Assembly (NCBI GenBank): GCA_022448005.1
Contig: JAKUTK010000030.1
Coordinates: 1-58,887, forward strand
Direction of reading: 5' to 3'
Source of the DNA: Pseudomonas sp.
GTDB taxonomy: Bacteria; Pseudomonadota; Gammaproteobacteria; Pseudomonadales; Pseudomonadaceae
DNA length: 58,887 bases
Position 1 is the first letter of the stretch; each line of letters opens with the position of its first letter. Below are positions 53,386-58,887 of the stretch, in pieces. The notes under the pieces were generated by a model. It was not told the origin of the DNA. It did no database searches and saw only the letters and a list, made by a program, of their open reading frames with translations. The position numbers and the translations under genes are program-made.

Positions 53386-55080
53386 TTAGACGCCGACTAG
53401 CGGGTCCGTCACGCCAAGCAAGTAGATCGCGATCATCCCGATCAGGCCGGTGGCCAGCACGTAGTACAGCGTAGGCCAAACGGTCTTGCGCAGGGTGACG
53501 CCTTCACGACCCAGCAGGCCGACAGTGGCCGAGGCGGCCACCACGTTGTGGATCGCCACCATGTTGCCGGCGGCGGCACCCACGGCCTGGATGGCCACGA
53601 CCATCGCGCCGGAAATGCCCAGCGACTGTGCAACACCAAACTGGAACTGGCTGAACATCATGTTGCTGACAGTGTTGGAGCCAGCGAGAAACGCTCCCAA
53701 TGCGCCAACAGTAGGGGCCAGCAGCGGGTAGATGCCGCCTACGCTGTCAGCCACATAGCGTGCCATGGCGATGGGCATGCTTGGCAGGTCGCCGGCGTTG
53801 ACACCCGAGTTGATCAGGATGCGCACCATCGGCACGGTGAACAGCAGTACGAAGCCGGCACTGAGCAGCACGCTGCTCGATTCCTTCACTGCAGCCTTGA
53901 GTTCGGCGGCGCGCATGCCATGGATGAAGAAGGTGATCAGTACAACGGCAACCAGAATCCCGCCAGGCAGGTACAGCGGCTCGATGCTGGCGCTGACGCC
54001 GGTCTCGCCGAGAATGTTGGCGAAGGCGATCGACACGGATTTCAACGCGCCGGTGACCTGCGGGAAGACACGGCTGATCACCAGGATTGCGCCGACCAGG
54101 ATGTAGGGCAGCCAGGCGCGGAAAGCGCTCATCGGGCGTGCTGCGAGGTCGTCTAGCTTCATCTCGATAGTGCCGATCCACTCCGCTGGCCAGTCTTTTG
54201 CGGCAGCGAAATCCCAGTTGGTTTTCGGCACCAGAAACTTGAAGCGCGCGGCGGTGGTGACGATCGCCAGGCCGACCAGACCGCCCAGCAGCGATGGGAA
54301 CTCGGGGCCAAGGAATACGCCGGTGGCGACATAGGGGAGGGTGAAAGCCAGCCCTGCGAAAAGTGCGAAAGGCAGCACTTCGAATCCGGCCTTCCAGCTC
54401 TTTTCCTTGCCGAAGAAGCGCGTCAGCATCAAGACCATGATCAGTGGCATGACCGTGCCGACGATGGCGTGGGTAATGGCGACGCTGCTGGTGATTTGCT
54501 GCAGGAAGATCGGCCAGCTGGAACCTTGCGCGGCGAGTTGTGCGCCGAGGGAGGCGGTGTCGAGTCCGCTATTCACACCAACGATGATCGGCGTACCGAC
54601 CGCGCCAAAGGACACAGGCGTGCTCTGCACGAGCATGCCCATCAGGACTGCTGCCATGGCCGGGAAGCCCACGGCGACCAGCAGCGGTGCTGCAATTGCT
54701 GCGGGGGTACCAAAGCCGGAGGCGCCTTCGATAAAGCAGCCGAACAACCAGGCGATGATAATGGCCTGAATTCGACGGTCCGGGCTGATGGTGGTGAAAC
54801 CAGCCCGAATGGCGGTAATGCCGCCCGAATGCTTGAGCGTGTTCAGCAGCAGGATCGCGCCGAAGATGATCCACAGCAGTCCCAGCGTGATCACCAGGCC
54901 TTGCAGGGTTGAGGCGATGATCCGGGTAAAGCTCATATCCCAGATGAACAAGCCAATGGCTGCGGTGAACAAGAACACAACTGGCATGGCGCGGCTGGCC
55001 GGCCAGCGAAGGCCAATCAGCAGAACGGCGGCCAGCAGGATCGGGGTAAAGGCAAACAGGGCGAGCAGTCCGGTAGACAT
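53386..55080 (-). CDS. lldP: L-lactate permease
   Basis: This 564-residue inner-membrane carrier of the LctP family has about 12-14 helices, including [20 protein letters not shown] and [20 protein letters not shown] (a family signature), and [20 protein letters not shown] near the C-terminus. It imports L- and D-lactate and glycolate with protons. It is the first gene of the operon, downstream of the LldR operator. Confidence 0.95.
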   Translation of the reverse strand: MSTGLLALFAFTPILLAAVLLIGLRWPASRAMPVVFLFTAAIGLFIWDMSFTRIIASTLQGLVITLGLLWIIFGAILLLNTLKHSGGITAIRAGFTTISPDRRIQAIIIAWLFGCFIEGASGFGTPAAIAAPLLVAVGFPAMAAVLMGMLVQSTPVSFGAVGTPIIVGVNSGLDTASLGAQLAAQGSSWPIFLQQITSSVAITHAIVGTVMPLIMVLMLTRFFGKEKSWKAGFEVLPFALFAGLAFTLPYVATGVFLGPEFPSLLGGLVGLAIVTTAARFKFLVPKTNWDFAAAKDWPAEWIGTIEMKLDDLAARPMSAFRAWLPYILVGAILVISRVFPQVTGALKSVSIAFANILGETGVSASIEPLYLPGGILVAVVLITFFIHGMRAAELKAAVKESSSVLLSAGFVLLFTVPMVRILINSGVNAGDLPSMPIAMARYVADSVGGIYPLLAPTVGALGAFLAGSNTVSNMMFSQFQFGVAQSLGISGAMVVAIQAVGAAAGNMVAIHNVVAASATVGLLGREGVTLRKTVWPTLYYVLATGLIGMIAIYLLGVTDPLVGV

Positions 55081-55189
55081 GTCAGGCTCCCAGGGTCGAA
55101 ATGAGCGAATGGGGGCCCGGGCGGACCGGTGATGAGCAGATAAACGGAGACCGCATTAACTAGTCCTCTTCTTGTTTGGTTACTCTATC

Positions 55190-55214
55190 TGTAAAGTGGT
55201 AATACCAATTTACA
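55190..55214. promoter_or_regulatory. LldR operator
   Basis: TGTAAAGTGGTAATACCAAT followed by TTACA is a near-perfect 25-bp palindrome with the TGGTnnnACCA core bound by FCD-type GntR regulators such as LldR. It lies between divergent lldP and lldR, in position to repress lldPD-dld without lactate. Confidence 0.75.
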
Positions 55215-55360
55215 GTAGGGTCCGGCCAGCGTAAGAGTTCTGTCGGCACTGCGTCAATTAGCAAGCTATAGACTTTGGTCGCAGCGGCGGTTATTGCGGT
55301 GGACCTAGCGGCTGGCTACGCTGCTTCCCAATACAGTGGTCAAACCAATCGAGAGGCGTC

Positions 55361-56140
55361 ATGGAAGTGGGAGTGGTGCGCCAGCGGAGGCTGGCGGATA
55401 ACATCGTCGAGCAACTCGAAACGATGATCCTCGAGGGGACGCTCAAGGCTGGGGAGCGGCTGCCTGCCGAGCGGGTGCTGGCGGAACAGTTTGGAGTATC
55501 ACGTCCGTCGCTGCGCGAAGCGATCCAGAAGCTGGCGGCCAAGGGCTTGCTGGTCAGTCGTCACGGTGGTGGCAATTTCGTTGCCGAGTCCCTCGGGTCG
55601 ACCTTCAGTGATCCGCTGCTGCATCTGCTCGAAAACAACGCTGATGCGCAGCGTGACCTGCTCGAGTTTCGCCATACGCTGGAAGGCAGTTGCGCTTATT
55701 ACGCCGCCTTGCGCGCAACTGAAGTGGACAGGCAACGCCTGAAAGAGGCCTTTGCGGCGTTGCAGGATTGCTATGCGCGCGAAGGGGTGGTTACCCGTGC
55801 CGAGGAGGGCGCCGCTGACGCGCGCTTTCACCTGGCGATTGCCGAGGCCAGTCACAATGCAGTGCTGCTGCATACCATTCGGGGTCTGTTCGATCTGCTC
55901 AAACGCAACGTAGTGACCAATATCGGCGGTATGTACGCGTTACGCAGCGAAACCCGCGACATGCTGATGAATCAGCATCAGGAGCTATACGATGCGATCA
56001 TCGCGCGGCGGGCGAACGACGCGAGGGATGTCATTCATCACCACATTAGCTATGTCCAAGAAGTTCTGGCGGAAGGGCAGCAGGAAGCTCAACGGTTGGC
56101 GCGTGCGCAGCGGCGTCAGGCGCACCCCGAGAAGAATTAG
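55361..56140 (+). CDS. lldR: GntR/FCD-family lactate regulator
   Basis: This 259-residue regulator has an N-terminal GntR winged helix (QLETMILEGTLKAGERLPAE, RVLAEQFGVSRPSLREAIQK) and a C-terminal FCD sensor domain with acidic/His ligand positions (EGAADARFHLAIAEASHNAV; MNQHQELYDAIIARRANDAR). It represses the lactate operon until lactate binds. It is divergent from lldP across the operator. Confidence 0.9.
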   Translation: MEVGVVRQRRLADNIVEQLETMILEGTLKAGERLPAERVLAEQFGVSRPSLREAIQKLAAKGLLVSRHGGGNFVAESLGSTFSDPLLHLLENNADAQRDLLEFRHTLEGSCAYYAALRATEVDRQRLKEAFAALQDCYAREGVVTRAEEGAADARFHLAIAEASHNAVLLHTIRGLFDLLKRNVVTNIGGMYALRSETRDMLMNQHQELYDAIIARRANDARDVIHHHISYVQEVLAEGQQEAQRLARAQRRQAHPEKN

Positions 56141-56173
56141 CAGGGCTGGCGCGGTGGTGGGTTGAAAAGCTAG

Positions 56174-56198
56174 ATCGAGCGGCTGGGTTCCGCTCGAT
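56174..56198. terminator. Convergent intergenic stem-loop
   Basis: ATCGAGCGG (56174-56182) and CCGCTCGAT (56190-56198) form a perfect 9-bp stem with a 7-base loop between the converging lldR and smpB genes. It is a probable shared terminator, with only weak T-runs. Confidence 0.5.
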
Positions 56199-56208
56199 AC
56201 GCCGAGGG

Positions 56209-56691
56209 TCAGTCTTCCTTGCCCTTGGTGCGCATGGCGCGCTGAATCTCTCGATCAGAGTCGCGCTCTTTCTCGGTGTGGCGCTTGTCAAACTCCTTCT
56301 TGCCCTTGCCTAGCGCGATATCGCACTTGATCAAATGCTTTTTCCAGTAGATCGACAGCGCCACACAGGCGTAACCCTTCTGCTGCACGGCGCCGAACAA
56401 CTTGCCCAGTTCACGCTTGTTGAGCAGCAGCTTGCGGGTGCGGGTCGGGTCGGCAATGACATGGGTGCTAGCGGTGGTCAGAGGCGTAATGTGGCAGCCC
56501 ATCAGCCATGCTTCGCCATCCTTGAGAAGGACGTAGCTGTCCACCAGCTGGGCTTTTCCAGCTCGAAGGCTTTTCACTTCCCAGCCGGCCAGCACGAGGC
56601 CCGCCTCGAATTTCTGTTCGATGAAGTAGTCGTGTAGCGCTTTCTTGTTCAGCGCAATGGTCCCGGGGGACTGTTTCTTCTGTTTGGCCAT
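56209..56691 (-). CDS. smpB: SsrA-binding protein SmpB
   Basis: The 160-residue OB-fold protein contains the SmpB motifs [60 protein letters not shown] and the C-terminal helix [17 protein letters not shown] that reads the empty decoding site. It works with the tmRNA encoded 8 kb away in this window. Complete. Confidence 0.96.
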   Translation of the reverse strand: MAKQKKQSPGTIALNKKALHDYFIEQKFEAGLVLAGWEVKSLRAGKAQLVDSYVLLKDGEAWLMGCHITPLTTASTHVIADPTRTRKLLLNKRELGKLFGAVQQKGYACVALSIYWKKHLIKCDIALGKGKKEFDKRHTEKERDSDREIQRAMRTKGKED

Positions 56692-56919
56692 AGGGTGCGC
56701 ATTATAGGGAGTCCCGTTGCGGCTGGCGATAACCTGCGTGGTGCGACGGTACGAAACTTGAGAGGGGTGCGCTTATCCTCGACAATGGCCAACTTTACGT
56801 TTGTTCATGCTCAAACACCTGCTGCGTAGCAGGTATGAGCTTTACGCTTGCTCTCGGTGAGCGGCTGTCGGCCTCGGCTCCAGCTGCTGATTGTCGACTG
56901 ACGAAGTAGAAGGGACTGA

Positions 56920-57354
56920 ATGACGACGCATATTCAACGTTCGGCGCTGCTGCCCTATCCGGCTCATGCGCTGTTCGACATGGTCAATGATGTAGCCAGC
57001 TATCCAAAGTTTCTGCCCTGGTGTTCGGCAACCGAAGTGCTGTCCAGCAGTGACACGCAGATGCACGCAAGCATGACGGTGGCGAAGGCTGGCATGAGCC
57101 AGCGCTTCCTCACGCGCAATGAGTTGCAGGCAGGTAAGCGAATCGAGATGTCGCTGGAAGAGGGGCCTTTCAGTCATCTGCATGGTATTTGGGAATTCAA
57201 GGCGTTGGGTGAAAAGGCCTGCAAGATCAGTCTTGATCTCACCTTCGATTACGCCGGGCCGTTGGTTCGTGCCACCTTGGGACCGTTGTTCAATCAGGCT
57301 GCTAATACGTTGGTCGATGCGTTCTGTGACAGGGCGAAGCAGCTTTATGGATAA
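56920..57354 (+). CDS. ratA: RatA/COQ10-type START-domain protein
   Basis: The 144-residue single START/polyketide-cyclase domain (QRSALLPYPAHALFDMVNDV, ASYPKFLPWCSATEVLSSSD) is the RatA/Coq10 family, described both as a ribosome-association toxin and as a ubiquinone-binding chaperone. ATG follows AGAAGGGACTGA. It overlaps the rnfH-like gene by 8 bases, the standard gene pair beside smpB. Confidence 0.88.
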   Translation: MTTHIQRSALLPYPAHALFDMVNDVASYPKFLPWCSATEVLSSSDTQMHASMTVAKAGMSQRFLTRNELQAGKRIEMSLEEGPFSHLHGIWEFKALGEKACKISLDLTFDYAGPLVRATLGPLFNQAANTLVDAFCDRAKQLYG

Positions 57355-57676
57355 GCCGATGATCGCGGTTGAGGTCGTCTATGCGCTGGCGGACAAGCAG
57401 AAGTTGCTGCGCTTGGCCGTTCCTCAGGGCACCAGCGTCCGAGAGGCAGCGCTGCGCTCGGGAATGGATGGCTACTTTCCGGGGCTGGATTTGGCAACGT
57501 CACCGTTGGGCATCTTCGGCAAGGCGGTATCCAAGCCGGACGAGCGCACGCTTGTCGAGGGGGAGCGAGTTGAGATTTATCGGCCACTGATCGCCGACCC
57601 GAAAGAAGTTCGCAAGCAGCGTGCGGCGAAGGCTGCACAAAACAAGGCCGGCGAATCAGGTGAAGCGGTCACGTAA
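57347..57676 (+). CDS. rnfH: RnfH family ubiquitin-fold protein (RatB)
   Basis: The product is 109 residues from ATG 57347, which lies inside the ratA end. The beta-grasp fold begins MIAVEVVYALADKQKLLRLA, continues SVREAALRSGMDGYFPGLDL and ends with a basic/Ala-rich tail. It is the RnfH/RatB partner of RatA and its biochemical role is unclear. A longer upstream in-frame reading is an overlap of ratA and is rejected. Confidence 0.88.
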   Translation: MDKPMIAVEVVYALADKQKLLRLAVPQGTSVREAALRSGMDGYFPGLDLATSPLGIFGKAVSKPDERTLVEGERVEIYRPLIADPKEVRKQRAAKAAQNKAGESGEAVT

Positions 57677-57692
57677 AGCTGGCATTAACGAG

Positions 57693-57718
57693 AAAAAGCC
57701 CGGCATGCCGGGCCTTTT
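57693..57718. terminator. Bidirectional terminator between rnfH and bamE
   Basis: An A-run, then the self-complementary GCCCGGCATGCCGGGC (57698-57713) and CTTTTC form an intrinsic terminator for the converging rnfH and bamE genes. Confidence 0.8.
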
Positions 57719-57736
57719 CTGGTGTTCGGTTAACGC

Positions 57737-58243
57737 TTAGTTTGTGTCCAGGCTGCCTGGAGTAGGCACCGGAACGGGCTCCGCCGCGTCTACGTCGCGC
57801 TGGATCTGTTCAAGCAGAGAGCCAGGAGCGGTAGCCTCTGGTTCGGTGCTGACAGGGTCTTCGGTGCTTGCCGGTAGATCAGTCCCAAGAATGGCTTCGT
57901 CACGGCTCACGCCGGGCTTGAAGTCGCCTGCGAGACCAGCGAGCTGGTCGTTAGCATTGAATACAAGGCTAACGCGCTCCTGCTGACGTTCTCTGCCGCC
58001 GGGCTGGATGCTGTACAGATAATCCCAGCGGTTAGCGTGGAACGTGTCGGTGATCAGCGGGTTGCCCATGATAAACCGCACTTGTGATCGGGTCATTCCG
58101 GGGCGCAACTGGTCTATCATGTCCTGAGTCACGACATTGCCCTGTTGAATGTCGACCTTGTAAACCCCGGGGAATGAACAACCGGCGAGTGCGAACAGGC
58201 CCACTAGCGTGAGGCTGGACAGCATGAGCTTGGTGTTTTGCAT
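57737..58243 (-). CDS. bamE: Outer-membrane assembly lipoprotein BamE (OmlA)
   Basis: The product is 168 residues from ATG 58241-58243. It has a lipoprotein signal ([14 protein letters not shown]), then the SmpA/BamE fold with [20 protein letters not shown] and [18 protein letters not shown], and an acidic Pro-rich C-terminal tail. It is part of the BAM complex that inserts outer-membrane proteins. It is divergent from fur, as in P. aeruginosa (omlA-fur). Confidence 0.93.
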   Translation of the reverse strand: MQNTKLMLSSLTLVGLFALAGCSFPGVYKVDIQQGNVVTQDMIDQLRPGMTRSQVRFIMGNPLITDTFHANRWDYLYSIQPGGRERQQERVSLVFNANDQLAGLAGDFKPGVSRDEAILGTDLPASTEDPVSTEPEATAPGSLLEQIQRDVDAAEPVPVPTPGSLDTN

Positions 58244-58336
58244 CGGTAGGTGACTTCCACTATCTTGGCTGGGCAAAGCCCGGATCATACCCGTATTGAA
58301 GGAGGCTGCGAAACAGCAGCAGCGAGAAAGCCCACC

Positions 58337-58744
58337 ATGGTTGAAAATAGCGAACTACGCAAAGCTGGCCTCAAAGTAACCCTGCCACGGGTCAAGATCC
58401 TGCAAATGCTGGATACCACTGATCGTCGCCATATGAGCGCAGAGGACGTCTACAAGGCATTGATGGAGGCCGGCGAGGATGTCGGTCTGGCAACTGTTTA
58501 CCGCGTGCTGACCCAGTTCGAGGCAGCCGGTCTTGTGGTTCGGCATAATTTCGATGGCGGCCATGCTGTGTTCGAGCTGGCTGACGGTGGCCATCATGAC
58601 CACATGGTGTGCGTCGACAGCGGCGATGTGATCGAGTTTTTTGATCCGGAGATCGAGAAGCTGCAGAAGGAGATCGTCAAGCGCCATGGCTACGACCTGG
58701 TGGATCACAACTTGGTGCTGTACGTCCGCAAGAAGCCTGAGTGA
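58337..58744 (+). CDS. fur: Ferric uptake regulator Fur
   Basis: The product is 135 residues from ATG 58337. It has an N-terminal winged helix ([40 protein letters not shown]) and metal-site motifs [16 protein letters not shown] and [20 protein letters not shown]. Like other Pseudomonas Fur proteins it has a single Cys in the HDHxxC region and a short C-terminus. It is the iron repressor expected to act on the FecA-like receptor at 17.4 kb. Confidence 0.96.
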   Translation: MVENSELRKAGLKVTLPRVKILQMLDTTDRRHMSAEDVYKALMEAGEDVGLATVYRVLTQFEAAGLVVRHNFDGGHAVFELADGGHHDHMVCVDSGDVIEFFDPEIEKLQKEIVKRHGYDLVDHNLVLYVRKKPE

Positions 58745-58851
58745 TCGGAGTCGATCCGGTTCGAATGTGAGCCCCGGATAATCGTGCTATATGACAAAAC
58801 CCCGCCGATTCAGACTGTGTGAAAACCTAGCGGTCTGAACGGTGGTTAGAG

Positions 58852-58884
58852 AAAATGCCCGTATCGTGAGATACGGGCATTTTT
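58852..58884 (+). terminator. Intrinsic terminator after fur
   Basis: ATGCCCGTATC (58855-58865) and GATACGGGCAT (58870-58880) form an 11-bp stem with a 4-base loop, preceded by AAAA and followed by TTTT. Confidence 0.85.
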
Positions 58885-58887
58885 CGT

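Noticed and set aside
58812..58830. Insertion-sequence end ACTGTGTGAAAACCT after fur
   Set aside because: Resembles the MITE ends but has no partner repeat before the window ends, so it cannot be called an element.

Overview
The window is Pseudomonas DNA, most like the Pseudomonas stutzeri/Stutzerimonas group. The right-hand third (about 48.1-58.9 kb) is a conserved Pseudomonas chromosomal neighbourhood: ssrA (tmRNA), a small periplasmic protein, D-lactate dehydrogenase (dld-II), lldD, lldP, lldR, smpB, ratA, ratB/rnfH, bamE (omlA) and fur. As established knowledge, this order matches the omlA-ratB-ratA-smpB-lldR-lldP-lldD block of P. aeruginosa. The left 48 kb is an accessory region ending at the 3' end of ssrA. 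It is a mosaic of decayed integrative conjugative element (ICE), defence genes, metal-stress genes, insertion sequences and a mercury transposon.

Region by region. 0-4 kb: an aguB fragment joined to a PAP2-phosphatase fragment, then a lipoprotein gene and three ICE mating-pair genes (PFL_4711, PFL_4710 and PFL_4709 families). The first is truncated and the last is cut by a deleted IS66-type element. 4-6.8 kb: a spacer with a 15-bp inverted repeat, then four same-strand genes of unknown role ending in a DEDDh exonuclease. 6.97-12.9 kb: an overlapping three-gene operon (TerB-domain protein, P-loop ATPase, Lhr-like helicase) that matches the Shango anti-phage system; its first gene carries an in-frame TAG stop. 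13.2-14.1 kb: a PrlF/YhaV toxin-antitoxin pair. 14.1-17.3 kb: an orphan ORF behind a LexA-like box, a tyrosine recombinase, a 155-bp MITE-like element and a lysE relic. 17.4-19.7 kb: a FecA-like TonB receptor behind a Fur-like box. 19.7-20.5 kb: fused gene remnants.

20.7-33.2 kb is the most unusual block. A CadR-type regulator and operator drive a CDF exporter; a ZIP transporter and an extra lipoprotein N-acyltransferase (Lnt) follow. After two IS5-family insertions come a DsbD reductase split into two genes, and then a convergent operon: DUF3703, an extra LspA, an AraC regulator, a membrane fatty-acid hydroxylase and a CYP152 peroxygenase. That operon sits behind a perfect CadR/PbrR-type operator with no adjacent MerR gene. 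Together these look like a metal-responsive programme acting on envelope lipoproteins, thiols and acyl chains.

33.5-41.9 kb is a complete Tn5053-family mercury transposon (merRTPFADE, tniRQBA) joined on its right to a rulB fragment and lacking matching flanks. 42-48 kb: an MvaT-like silencer gene, twin hairpins, a bidirectional terminator and two tandem tyrosine recombinases pointing away from ssrA, the likely integrases; one has a recN-type LexA box. No CRISPR array, rRNA or tRNA gene was seen.
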